A stretch of 64,000 nt of DNA from Gordonia sp. X0973 (lineage in GTDB: Bacteria > Actinomycetota > Actinomycetes > Mycobacteriales > Mycobacteriaceae). Every line of letters starts with the position of its first letter. Position 1 is the first letter of the stretch. Where the stretch lies: assembly GCF_013348785.1 (NCBI RefSeq), contig NZ_CP054691.1:620001-684000 (forward strand), given 5' to 3'. Below the pieces are notes generated by a model. That model had not been told where the DNA came from. It ran no database searches and worked only from the letters and a program-made list of their open reading frames with translations. The translations under genes were made by a program, and so were the position numbers. Shown piece by piece: positions 43,854 through 51,267 of the stretch.

Positions 43854-44828
43854 CTATCCGGTCGTCAGATCGTCGTCGCGCAGAGCCGCCAATCGGCTGC
43901 GCATGCGCGGCGCACCGGCCGGAAGCCGTCCGGTGCGGGCGAACCGATCTCGGGGGACCGCGCTGGTGATCGTCGTCGGCACGTCGCGGTCGTAGAGGAC
44001 GTCGACGAGGTGCACGAGCCGTTGAGCTGCTTCTCGGTCGGTGTCGACGAGATCGGGAACGTCGCTGATCGTCCACCTCCGAAATCTGCGCGCCAAATCG
44101 AGGTAGTCGGTTGCACCAAGCGGACGTCCGCAGATCTCGTCGAAGGCGACCCCCAGGTGCTCCCCGGCGGCGTCCCACGCCGTGAACTGGCGGCCGGCGA
44201 CGGCGACCGGGCGCGCAGAGCCGTCGGGCACGGGTGCCGGCGGTCGCCAACTGCCCGTCGAGAATCCGGTGCAGTGATCGGCGCGGGTGCGGTAGTCGAT
44301 GCCGGAATCGAGGTCGATCACCGTGCAAGTCGTCTTGATGAGGTCGATGGTCGGGAGGAAGGAGTCGTGGAAGAGGGGGTTGGGCATCAGGTCGTCGGGA
44401 CGGTCGTTGGACGTCACGACAAGTCGGACGCCGCGCTTTGCGAGGTGATCGATCAGGCCGTGCAAGAAGATCCCGTCGGCGGGGTCATCGACGTGCAGTT
44501 CGTCGAAGGCGAGGATGCCGGCCGATCCGAGGAAGAGTTCGAGCGCCGGAGCGAGCCCGCCCGACGAGCGGATGAGAACGTGAAGGTCGCGCAAGAAGTC
44601 GTGCCAGTGGGTGCGAACGACGCTGCGCGCGGGTGAGCAGGTCACGAAGGCGTTGAGGATTGCCGTCTTGCCGCGGCCCGCGGGGCCGACGAGGTAGACG
44701 GAGTCGGCGCCGACGAGGGTGTCGCATGCCGCACGTTGCGCGTCGTCGGGGGCTATGCCGCAGCGTTCGAGGGCGGCGATCAACTCGGCGGACGTCATGG
44801 CGGGTGCCGTCGCAGTCCTCTTCCACAT
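43854..44828 (-). CDS. zapE: ZapE/AFG1-type AAA+ ATPase
   Basis: The 324-aa ATPase has Walker A GPAGRGKT (about residues 49-56), Walker B ILAFDELHV, sensor-1 VVTSND and the family segment PLFHDSFLPTIDLI. ZapE is linked to Z-ring and division-stress control in proteobacteria and AFG1 to mitochondria. The ATG at 44828 is supported by a TAGAGT -10 hexamer seven bases upstream on the minus strand (44836-44841). It is divergent from a TetR gene. Confidence 0.87.
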   Translation of the reverse strand: MWKRTATAPAMTSAELIAALERCGIAPDDAQRAACDTLVGADSVYLVGPAGRGKTAILNAFVTCSPARSVVRTHWHDFLRDLHVLIRSSGGLAPALELFLGSAGILAFDELHVDDPADGIFLHGLIDHLAKRGVRLVVTSNDRPDDLMPNPLFHDSFLPTIDLIKTTCTVIDLDSGIDYRTRADHCTGFSTGSWRPPAPVPDGSARPVAVAGRQFTAWDAAGEHLGVAFDEICGRPLGATDYLDLARRFRRWTISDVPDLVDTDREAAQRLVHLVDVLYDRDVPTTITSAVPRDRFARTGRLPAGAPRMRSRLAALRDDDLTTG

Positions 44829-44835
44829 CTCAATG

Positions 44836-44866
44836 ACTCTATCATCGTAGAGGATTGCGATAGGAT
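44836..44866. promoter_or_regulatory. Overlapping divergent leaderless promoters and dyad for zapE and tetR
   Basis: Minus-strand TAGAGT (44841-44836) lies seven bases before the zapE ATG; plus-strand TAGGAT (44861-44866) lies six bases before the TetR ATG. Between them CTCTA (44837-44841) pairs with TAGAG (44848-44852). A TetR bound there would cover both promoters. Confidence 0.5.
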
Positions 44867-44872
44867 AGCCGC

Positions 44873-45415
44873 ATGCCTCGCCTCGACCGTCGTGCACTCA
44901 TCGCCGATGCCGCACTGGGACTCGCCGCGACCGGAGGAAACCATGCGGTGACGCATCAGGGAGTCGATCGGAGCCTCGACTTGCCCAAAGGGTCCACCTC
45001 GTACTATTTCCGCAGCCGTGAGGCGCTGGTCGACGCGGCCGCACAGCGTCTTGTGTGGCGTTCACGGAAGTCCTTCGACGAGGCGATCGTCGATGGCAGT
45101 GTTCCCGTCGACGTCATGGCTGCGTACGTGGCGGATCTGGTCGAGCGGCGACGGACCGACGTGCTCGCACGACAGGCGCTGCTGCTCGATCCCACCCTGG
45201 CCGAGGACACGCGTGATCGCCTGAGGGGGTGCTTGTTCTCGGCCGAATCTGCTCGTCGGCTGCTGGTCGAGCATGGCTCGTCCGCACCTGACGACGATGC
45301 GCGTCGGCTGCTCGCGATTCTCGAAGGCGTCGTCTTCGTCGCAGTCCACTCGGATGCCGACGCCAGGCGGGACATCGAGGCGTTGGTGGCGGCCGCCTTC
45401 CCTTCTCTCGCCTGA
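44873..45415 (+). CDS. TetR-family transcriptional regulator
   Basis: The 180-aa protein has an N-terminal TetR helix-turn-helix (LDRRALIADAALGLAATGG; VDRSLDLPKGSTSYYFRSRE, about 5-50) and an all-helical ligand domain. It is leaderless by its -10 spacing and divergent from zapE, so it probably regulates zapE and itself. Ligand unknown. Confidence 0.87.
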   Translation: MPRLDRRALIADAALGLAATGGNHAVTHQGVDRSLDLPKGSTSYYFRSREALVDAAAQRLVWRSRKSFDEAIVDGSVPVDVMAAYVADLVERRRTDVLARQALLLDPTLAEDTRDRLRGCLFSAESARRLLVEHGSSAPDDDARRLLAILEGVVFVAVHSDADARRDIEALVAAAFPSLA

Positions 45416-45439
45416 ACATCGGTCCGAGACGCCGGGCGG

Positions 45440-45952
45440 TCAGACTCCGTAGAGCTGGGCTTTCAGCAGCGTGAAGTGTGCGCGGGGGAGTTCTTTGTCG
45501 GGGATCTCGGTGATGGCGGAGTAGGGCGGCTCCTGCTTTCGGTCGAAGAACCGGAGCACACGCGTCTCGCCGGATCGCAGGGCTACGTCCTTGTCGTCGA
45601 AGTCGTATTTGCCGTCGAGCTTGGCCGTGACGTGGACTTCGAACTTCCAGTCGTCCCGATGCTTGTTGTGGACGGTGACCGGCAGGTGGCCGAGGCCCGT
45701 CGTCGGATCGTCGACGACGAAGCCGCCGATCTCGACGTCGAGATAGTCCTTCTGGACCTTCTCACTGCTCACCGACTTGGGCGACATGTGGGCGCCGACG
45801 TCCTGCAGGCTCCGGTAGACCAAGAATCCGCCGCCCATGAGACCCAGGGCGCAGACCACGGCGACGACGAGTAGGCCGATGACGAGGAGCCTCGGCCCAC
45901 TCTTCTTCGGCGACGACGGCGACGACGGCGGCGGCGGTGCGACGGTGGACAT
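45440..45952 (-). CDS. Single-span membrane protein, unknown
   Basis: The 170-aa protein has a Pro/Ser N-terminus of about 20 residues (cytoplasmic), one span (LLVIGLLVVAVVCALGLMGG), then an exterior beta-rich domain with DDPTTGLGHLPVTVHNKHRD and SGETRVLRFFDR. The exterior part looks like an Ig-like or transport-associated fold but I cannot name it. It lies convergent to the TetR gene. Confidence 0.75.
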   Translation of the reverse strand: MSTVAPPPPSSPSSPKKSGPRLLVIGLLVVAVVCALGLMGGGFLVYRSLQDVGAHMSPKSVSSEKVQKDYLDVEIGGFVVDDPTTGLGHLPVTVHNKHRDDWKFEVHVTAKLDGKYDFDDKDVALRSGETRVLRFFDRKQEPPYSAITEIPDKELPRAHFTLLKAQLYGV

Positions 45953-45996
45953 GGCTGCCGATGGTAGCCATCGTCCCTGTCGGGTTTGCCGGAATC

Positions 45997-46764
45997 TCAG
46001 AAAGCTCCGTGGCGCCCGGTGCCGTCCCGGAACTTCTGCGCGCCCGCGACGGTCTCACCGCTCGCGACGACGCGCAGACCGCCGTCGAACTCGGTGCGCA
46101 GCGCCTCGTCGAAGGGGAGGTCCCACTGGGCGTAGACGCTCGCCCGGTCGGCCAGCATGCAACGCTGGGGGAATCCGGCGATCTCGCGGGCCAGGTCTTG
46201 GGCGGCTCGCAGCGACGTCCCCGGTTCGACGATGCGATTGGCCAAGCCGATGGCGAAGGCCTCGTCGGCGTCGACGGCCCGCCCGGTGAGGATCAAGTCG
46301 AGCGCGCGGCCCTGTCCGACGATGCGCGGGAGTCGGACGGTCCCGCCGTCGATCAGGGGCACGCCGAAGCGGCGGCAGAAGACGCCGAGGACGGCGTCGG
46401 TCGCCATCACCCGCAGGTCGGCGAGCAGCGCCAACTCGAGACCACCGGCAACGGCATAGCCCTCGATCGCGGCGATCAGCGGCTTGGTCAACCGCATGCG
46501 GCTCGGTCCCATCGGGCCGTCGCCGTCCGTCGACAATCGGTTGGCGCGCTCACCACCTTCGGCGACCGCGCCCAGGTCGGCGCCCGCACAGAACGTGCCA
46601 CCCGACCCGGTCAACACGGCGACGCACGCCTCGTCGTCGGACTCGAACGTCCGCAGCGCGTCGGCCAATGCCTGCGCCGTCGGACCGTCGACGGCGTTGC
46701 GGACCTCCGGCCGATCGATCGTGATGGTCGTGACGGGTCCGTCGTGCTCGGTGATGACTCCCAT
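45997..46764 (-). CDS. Enoyl-CoA hydratase/isomerase family protein
   Basis: The 255-aa crotonase-fold protein has GGTFCAGADLGAVA and IEGYAVAGGLELALLADLRV, the two oxyanion-hole segments, and a central FCRRFGVPLIDGGTVRLPR. Length is typical. The ATG at 46764 follows a minus-strand TAGGCT by eight bases; a longer frame into the repeat block is not credible. Substrate unknown. Confidence 0.88.
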   Translation of the reverse strand: MGVITEHDGPVTTITIDRPEVRNAVDGPTAQALADALRTFESDDEACVAVLTGSGGTFCAGADLGAVAEGGERANRLSTDGDGPMGPSRMRLTKPLIAAIEGYAVAGGLELALLADLRVMATDAVLGVFCRRFGVPLIDGGTVRLPRIVGQGRALDLILTGRAVDADEAFAIGLANRIVEPGTSLRAAQDLAREIAGFPQRCMLADRASVYAQWDLPFDEALRTEFDGGLRVVASGETVAGAQKFRDGTGRHGAF

Positions 46765-46826
46765 GTTCGCGCAGCCTAGCGACGAGTGGCTCGGTCGACG
46801 CTGATTTGGGTGTGAAGCCGGCGGTT

Positions 46827-46970
46827 GGTCTCGATACGCCTTCTCGGCTGGCGCGGTCTCGATACGCCTTCTCGGCTGGCGCGGTCTCGATACACCTTCT
46901 CGGCTAGTGCCTCGAAGGCACTCGACCACCGTCTACGGCACTCGACCACCGTCTACGGCACTCGACCACC
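46827..46970. repeat. Tandem repeats of the GGTCTCGATAC / CTCGACCACC family
   Basis: Three 28-bp units beginning GGTCTCGATAC occur at 46827, 46855 and 46883. Then three 20-bp units CTCGACCACCGTCTACGGCA begin at 46921, 46941 and 46961 (the last partial). No gene lies in this gap. Confidence 0.9.
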
Positions 46971-46977
46971 GGGGGGA

Positions 46978-47021
46978 GTGCCCACTCGGCGTGGGTTGGG
47001 TGCCCAGTCGGCGGAGACAGG
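46978..47021. repeat. Two units of the 22-bp GTGCCCACTCGG repeat
   Basis: Units at 46978 and 47000 share the 22-bp period and core of the arrays around the DUF559 gene. Confidence 0.8.
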
Positions 47022-47060
47022 TCAGCCCCGCACCGAAGACTTCTCGGTGCGGGGCTGACC
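47020..47060 (-). terminator. Strong hairpin after sseC
   Basis: A perfect 17-bp stem (47020-47036 with 47044-47060) around a 7-base loop lies 20 bp past the sseC stop. No U-run follows, as is common in high-GC actinobacteria. Confidence 0.8.
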
Positions 47061-47079
47061 CGTTCTGGCTATTCAGCGC

Positions 47080-47385
47080 CTACTTGGCGACCGTGATGGT
47101 GTGGGCGTGGACGCCCGGGCCCTCCGGCGTGGTGGTCACGTCGCCGTTGCCGACCGAGCTGAGCGCGCGGAGCGTCCAGGTGCCGGGGGCGGCGAAGAAC
47201 CGGAAGTCGCCGGTTCCGCTGGTGACGACCTCGGCGGTGAACTCACCGGTCGAGTCGAGCAGACGGACGAACGCGCCCGGGACCGGGGCGCCGCTGGCAT
47301 CGGTGACCTGCCCGGTGAGGACGGTCTCCTTCTCCACGTCGACGCCGGCAGGCAGTGCCTGCCCCTGCTTGGGTGCTGCGCACAT
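47080..47385 (-). CDS. sseC: SseC-like protein (DUF1416)
   Basis: The 101-aa protein matches mycobacterial SseC, the small partner always next to the CysA-type thiosulfate sulfurtransferase. It has an early cysteine (MCAAPKQG), TVLTGQVTDASGAPVPGAFV and a beta-sandwich pattern ending HTITVAK. It starts two bases after the cysA stop. A role in sulfur transfer is inferred from the operon. Confidence 0.9.
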   Translation of the reverse strand: MCAAPKQGQALPAGVDVEKETVLTGQVTDASGAPVPGAFVRLLDSTGEFTAEVVTSGTGDFRFFAAPGTWTLRALSSVGNGDVTTTPEGPGVHAHTITVAK

Positions 47386-47387
47386 GA

Positions 47388-48227
47388 TTACTTGCCCTCT
47401 CCCAGTTCAACCGGCACGCCGACCAGCGAGCCGTACTCGGTCCAGCTGCCGTCGTAGTTCTTGACGTTCTCGTGGCCCAGCAGCTCCTGCAGAACGAACC
47501 AGGTGTGGCTGGAACGCTCGCCGATGCGGCAGTACGCGATGGTCTCCTTCTGACCGTCGAGGCCCGCCTCCTTGTAGAGCTCGGTGAGCTCGTCGTCGCT
47601 CTTGAAGGTGCCGTCCTCGTTGGCCGCCTTGCTCCACGGCACGTTGATCGCGCTGGGGATGTGGCCGGGGCGCTGGCTCTGCTCCTGCGGGAGGTGGGCC
47701 GGCGCGAGGATCTTGCCGCTGAACTCGTCGGGGCTGCGCACGTCGACGAGGTTCTTGGTGCCGATGGCTTCCACGACCTCGTCGCGGAAGGCGCGGATCG
47801 CGTTGTTCGCGGCCTTGGCGGTGTAGGTGGTGGCCGGGCGGCTGACCGCGTCGGCGCTCAGCTCACGACCGTCGAGCTCCCACTTCTTGCGGCCGCCGTC
47901 GAGCAGCTTCACGTCGTCGTGGCCGTACAGCTTGAAGTACCAGTACGCGTAGGCCGCGAACCAGTTGTTGTTGCCGCCGTACAGCACGACGGTGTCGTCG
48001 TTGGCGATGCCGCGCTCGGAGAGCAGCTTGCCGAACTGCTCGGCGTCGACGAAGTCGCGGCGGACCGGGTCCTGCAGGTCGGTCTTCCAGTCGAGCTTCA
48101 CGGCGCCGGGGATGTGCCCGCCGTCGTAGGCGCTGGTGTCCTCGTCGACCTCGACGAAGACGACCTTGTCGGTGTTGAGGTTCTGCTCAGCCCAGTCGGC
48201 GCTGACCAGGACGTCGTTGCGTGCCAT
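47388..48227 (-). CDS. cysA: Thiosulfate sulfurtransferase (rhodanese) CysA/SseA-like
   Basis: The 279-aa protein has two rhodanese domains; the active-site loop is CRIGERSSHTW near residue 235. It transfers sulfane sulfur from thiosulfate to a thiophilic acceptor. AAAGGGA precedes the ATG at 48227. Its 5' region carries a polycysteine leader peptide and hairpins, indicating control by cysteine supply. In M. tuberculosis the orthologues are called CysA2/CysA3 although they are not transport ATPases. Confidence 0.93.
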   Translation of the reverse strand: MARNDVLVSADWAEQNLNTDKVVFVEVDEDTSAYDGGHIPGAVKLDWKTDLQDPVRRDFVDAEQFGKLLSERGIANDDTVVLYGGNNNWFAAYAYWYFKLYGHDDVKLLDGGRKKWELDGRELSADAVSRPATTYTAKAANNAIRAFRDEVVEAIGTKNLVDVRSPDEFSGKILAPAHLPQEQSQRPGHIPSAINVPWSKAANEDGTFKSDDELTELYKEAGLDGQKETIAYCRIGERSSHTWFVLQELLGHENVKNYDGSWTEYGSLVGVPVELGEGK

Positions 48228-48256
48228 GGTTGTCCCTTTCACATGCGGAAATCATT

Positions 48257-48286
48257 GGGGGGGGTGAGCCGGACGGCTCAGGGGGG
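48257..48286 (-). promoter_or_regulatory. C-rich hairpin just upstream of cysA
   Basis: In the transcript TGAGCCG-TC-CGGCTCA (48280-48265) forms a 7-bp stem between runs of six and eight C. These C-runs could pair with the AAAGGGA ribosome-binding site about 20 bases downstream and hide it. Confidence 0.5.
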
Positions 48287-48301
48287 TGATGACGGCCCTG
48301 T

Positions 48302-48330
48302 ACTCGCAACCCGAATGCGGGTCTGCGAGT
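48302..48330 (-). terminator. Attenuator-type hairpin in the cysA leader
   Basis: A 12-bp stem (48302-48313 with 48318-48330, one bulged base, loop of 4) lies about 70 bases after the leader-peptide stop and 75 bases before cysA. Position suggests an attenuator or pause structure. No U-run follows. Confidence 0.55.
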
Positions 48331-48402
48331 GGGAGCACGGGAAGCCTCAAGGGAGAATCCGCTGCCGCCATCGTCAAGTGGTGGCGCGGGGGCGACCACC
48401 GT

Positions 48403-48483
48403 CTAGCGACAGCAACAGGCCGCGAAACGACAGAAGTCGATCGCGTAGCGGCGAGTGAGCATGAGCTCTCGGCCTGATTGCAT
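48403..48483 (-). CDS. Polycysteine leader peptide upstream of cysA-sseC
   Basis: The 26-codon leaderless ORF ends CRFAACCCR-stop, so the ribosome must decode three consecutive Cys codons (TGT TGC TGT) plus one five codons earlier. Minus-strand TATCGT (48495-48490) lies six bases before its ATG, the spacing of a leaderless start. Published work in mycobacteria describes such leaderless polycysteine ORFs as cysteine-responsive attenuators of the cysA2/sseC-type operon. Stalling at low Cys-tRNA would alter the downstream hairpins and raise cysA-sseC expression. The mechanism here is by analogy. Confidence 0.8.
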   Translation of the reverse strand: MQSGRELMLTRRYAIDFCRFAACCCR

Positions 48484-48514
48484 GCCACGACGATACAACA
48501 AGTGCGTCGCGACG

Positions 48515-49435
48515 TCAGAACCGGTCCGGCGCGACCGTCAGGTAGGGAGCCGTTCCGCTGATCAGAATGTCGCTCCCGGCGCTGTTGGCCTTGGTCGGCG
48601 ACACTCCCCATGGCAGACGCGGATAGGGCACCCGGCCGCTGAACCGGGCGAGCACCGCCGCGCGGAACTGCGCGGGCACCCGGCCGTCGGCGTGTTCCTC
48701 GGGGCCGCCGTAGAAGTCGGTGGCGGTGATGACGAGGTCGTTTCCGTCGACGGCCAGATCGACGAGGACGCTCACGCGCACCCGCTGCCCGGTGAACCGT
48801 TGGGACGACGGGGGATAGCGCACCTGCGTGCGCGGGCTCGGGCGGCTCGGCGGCAGTGAAACGGTACCGGTGAGCAGGACGCCGGTGGTGCGCTCGAGCA
48901 GACCGTCGCCGGGACCGCCGCCGCCGGCCCGATTCGCCGGGGCCGGGGTGTTCACGGCGAGGTCGGTGATGTCGAGCATGCGGCCCAGGTTGACCGAGTC
49001 CAGCTTCGCCGACGCGGTGACGGCGGTCAGCATGATCGGACGGGTGGCCGACCACCGGCCGGTGTCCATACCCTTCACCTCGTCGGCCCGCACGCCCAAC
49101 TCGGCGCGGCACGGCGTGCTCGCGCAGGTCTGCGGCACCCCGGCAAGCTCTGCCGGGCCGGCGGCGGCGACCCCCCGCGCGGTGATGGTCAGCCCGGGGA
49201 ACTCGCCGCGTCGCGCATGGCTCCAGTACGGAAAACCGCCGAGGGTCACCTCGGGCTCGAAATCGACGCGGGGGGAGGCCATCAGCGCTTCGGCCAGCCG
49301 GTGCTCGCTGCGACCGGCCCGGAAGGTGTCGATGGTCACCAGGGCCCCGATAACAGCGATGACCAGTGCAAATGCGATGACGGCCGCACGCAGCCGCGGG
49401 CGCGGGGAGTCGTCGATGTGAACTGGGAGTGTCAT
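48515..49435 (-). CDS. lmeA: LmeA-like DUF2993 cell-envelope protein
   Basis: The 306-aa protein has an N-terminal membrane span or signal (VIAFALVIAVIGALVTIDTF, about 18-37) and a DUF2993 lipid-binding-like domain (VTLGGFPYWSHARRGEFPGL; RADEVKGMDTG). In mycobacteria the orthologue next to cysA and glnR is LmeA, a periplasmic factor for lipomannan elongation and envelope integrity. The ATG at 49435 is divergent from glnR; longer upstream frames are spurious. Confidence 0.85.
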   Translation of the reverse strand: MTLPVHIDDSPRPRLRAAVIAFALVIAVIGALVTIDTFRAGRSEHRLAEALMASPRVDFEPEVTLGGFPYWSHARRGEFPGLTITARGVAAAGPAELAGVPQTCASTPCRAELGVRADEVKGMDTGRWSATRPIMLTAVTASAKLDSVNLGRMLDITDLAVNTPAPANRAGGGGPGDGLLERTTGVLLTGTVSLPPSRPSPRTQVRYPPSSQRFTGQRVRVSVLVDLAVDGNDLVITATDFYGGPEEHADGRVPAQFRAAVLARFSGRVPYPRLPWGVSPTKANSAGSDILISGTAPYLTVAPDRF

Positions 49436-49479
49436 CAGCGTTATTCTTACATCTATCCCGCTGCCGCTGATGTCAGTGT

Positions 49480-49496
49480 GGCGCCACCCTGGCGCC
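49480..49496. promoter_or_regulatory. GGCGCC-N5-GGCGCC dyad between lmeA and glnR
   Basis: Perfect 6-bp arms around ACCCT lie in the 117-bp divergent gap, about 55 bp before glnR. It may be an operator or an mRNA hairpin. No other structure is evident in the gap. Confidence 0.3.
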
Positions 49497-49552
49497 CCGA
49501 ATCCCGCGTCGCCGATTACCGTCGAGCGACTCGACGCAGAAGCGGAGCCGAG

Positions 49553-50263
49553 ATGGACCTGTTGATCCTGACCTCTCACCCCGACCCGGGCACGGTGTTG
49601 CCCTCGCTCGCGCTTCTGGCCCATTCCGTCCGCAGCGCCCCCGCCGATGTCTCCGCGCTTCTGACCACCGAGTCGGCACAGGCCGTCCTCGTCGACGCCC
49701 GGACCGATCTGGCCGCCGCCCGCAATCTGTGTCGGCTGTTGGCGAGCACCGCGACGGTTCCCGTCGTCGCCGTGCTGACCGAGGGCGGGCTGATCGCCAT
49801 CAACGCGGAGTGGAGCCTGGACGACTTCCTGGTCGCCGACATCGGCCCGGCCGAACTCGACGCGCGGCTGCGGATGCTGACGGCGCGACGGGTGGCCCCG
49901 CGCCAAGAAGAGGAATCCGCGACGCTGAGCCTGGGCGCCGTCACCATCGACGAGGAGACCTACACGGCACGCCTGCGGGGGCGGCCGATGGACCTCACCT
50001 ACAAGGAATTCGAACTCCTCAAATACCTCGTCGCGCATGTCGGCCGGGTCTTCACCCGCGCCCAACTCCTCCACGAGGTGTGGGGCTACGACTACTTCGG
50101 CGGCACCCGCACGGTCGACGTCCACGTGCGGCGGCTGCGCGCCAAGCTCGGTCCTGACCACGAGGCGCTCATCGGCACGGTGCGCAACGTCGGGTACAAG
50201 GCCGTCGCACCGTCGCGACGGGCCGCCGACGCCGAGTCCGACGGTGAGATACTCGAAGTGTGA
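49553..50263 (+). CDS. glnR: Response-regulator-like transcription factor GlnR
   Basis: GlnR activates nitrogen-assimilation genes in actinobacteria. The 236-aa protein has a receiver-like domain (VVAVLTEGGLIAINAEWSLD...) and an OmpR/PhoB winged helix (DLTYKEFELLKYLVAHVGRV; VWGYDYFGGTRTVDVHVRRL, about 130-225). No paired histidine kinase is nearby, as is usual for this orphan regulator. GGAG lies seven bases before the ATG. Its stop overlaps the mshD start. Confidence 0.92.
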   Translation: MDLLILTSHPDPGTVLPSLALLAHSVRSAPADVSALLTTESAQAVLVDARTDLAAARNLCRLLASTATVPVVAVLTEGGLIAINAEWSLDDFLVADIGPAELDARLRMLTARRVAPRQEEESATLSLGAVTIDEETYTARLRGRPMDLTYKEFELLKYLVAHVGRVFTRAQLLHEVWGYDYFGGTRTVDVHVRRLRAKLGPDHEALIGTVRNVGYKAVAPSRRAADAESDGEILEV

Positions 50264-51156
50264 CCTCGATAGCGCGCGCAGAGCAGTTGTCCGACGAGCA
50301 GCAGCGCGCGGTGCGAGCCGTGCTGGTCCAGTCCCATTCCGCCGACGGGGTACAGGCACTGGGGGAGGCCCCGGTGAACGCCCTGGGTGCGACGAGTCCC
50401 GCGGTCGAACACCTGCTCGCCACCGCCGACGACGGCACCGTGATCGGCTACGCCTCGGTGCTCCCCGGGCGCGACGGTGAGCCGTCGACGGCCGAACTCG
50501 TCGTCGCACCCGCGGCGCGCGGGAACGGCGTCGGAAGATCCCTGGCGCAGCGGGTGCTGGCCACTGCACCGACCGCCGGGGTACGGCTGTGGGCGCACGG
50601 CGATCTGCCCGCGGCGCGGGCGCTGGCGGGGCAGCTGGGACTGTCCGTGCGGCGTGAGCTGCGCCAACTCAACCTCGGCGTCGGTGCCGACGACGAGCCA
50701 CTGCCGCCGCTGCCGCAGCGCGACGACGTGGTGCTGCGTACCTACGCGGGTCCGGCCGATGACCGCGAAATCCTGCGCGTCAACAACGCCGCCTTCGACT
50801 GGCACCCGGAACAGGGCGGGTGGACGCAGGAGCAGATCGTAGAGCGCACCGGCGCTGACTGGTTCGATCCGCGCGGTCTGTTCCTCGCCTTCGACCGCGA
50901 CGACGCACAGCGCCTCCTGGGCTTCCACTGGACCAAGGTCGCGAGCCCGGAACTGGGCGAGGTGTACGTCGTCGGGGTGGATCCGGCGGCACAGGGACGG
51001 GGCCTGGGCCGGCTGCTCACGCTGGCCGGCCTGCACTACCTGGCGGGGCGCGTCCCCGAGGTCACGCTGTACGTGGAGGGCGACAACACCGCCGCCCTGC
51101 ACACCTACGAGAACCTGGGGTTCGAGCCCTTCCGGGTCGACGTCGCTTACGGGTAG
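50260..51156 (+). CDS. mshD: Mycothiol synthase MshD
   Basis: MshD acetylates Cys-GlcN-Ins to give mycothiol, the main low-molecular-weight thiol of actinobacteria. The 298-aa protein has two GNAT domains: N-terminal with ELVVAPAARGNGVGRSLAQR, C-terminal with VYVVGVDPAAQGRGLGRLLT (about 230-250) and LYVEGDNTAALHTYENLGFE. The GTG overlaps the glnR stop by four bases. Confidence 0.94.
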   Translation: MTSIARAEQLSDEQQRAVRAVLVQSHSADGVQALGEAPVNALGATSPAVEHLLATADDGTVIGYASVLPGRDGEPSTAELVVAPAARGNGVGRSLAQRVLATAPTAGVRLWAHGDLPAARALAGQLGLSVRRELRQLNLGVGADDEPLPPLPQRDDVVLRTYAGPADDREILRVNNAAFDWHPEQGGWTQEQIVERTGADWFDPRGLFLAFDRDDAQRLLGFHWTKVASPELGEVYVVGVDPAAQGRGLGRLLTLAGLHYLAGRVPEVTLYVEGDNTAALHTYENLGFEPFRVDVAYG

Positions 51157-51189
51157 GCGCTGCGCTGTCAGCCCGGACGCTGTGCACTT

Positions 51190-51243
51190 TCGAACATGTG
51201 TTGCAGTACGCACACCGTATTGGTATGGTGAACATGTATTCGA
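51190..51243 (+). promoter_or_regulatory. Two imperfect SOS (LexA) boxes before the HNH gene
   Basis: TCGAACATGTGTTGCA (51190-51205) and GTGAACATGTATTCGA (51228-51243) each match the actinobacterial SOS box TCGAAC-N4-GTTCGA except at two and three positions, and both contain GAACATGT. They lie 25-80 bp upstream of the HNH start. Several 13E12-family genes of M. tuberculosis are known LexA targets. Confidence 0.55.
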
Positions 51244-51267
51244 AGGGTGATCGGGGAGGGGGGTCTG

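Noticed and set aside
48240..48514. SAM or other metabolite riboswitch in the cysA leader
   Set aside because: I could not match conserved riboswitch cores; the polycysteine ORF and simple hairpins explain the region better.
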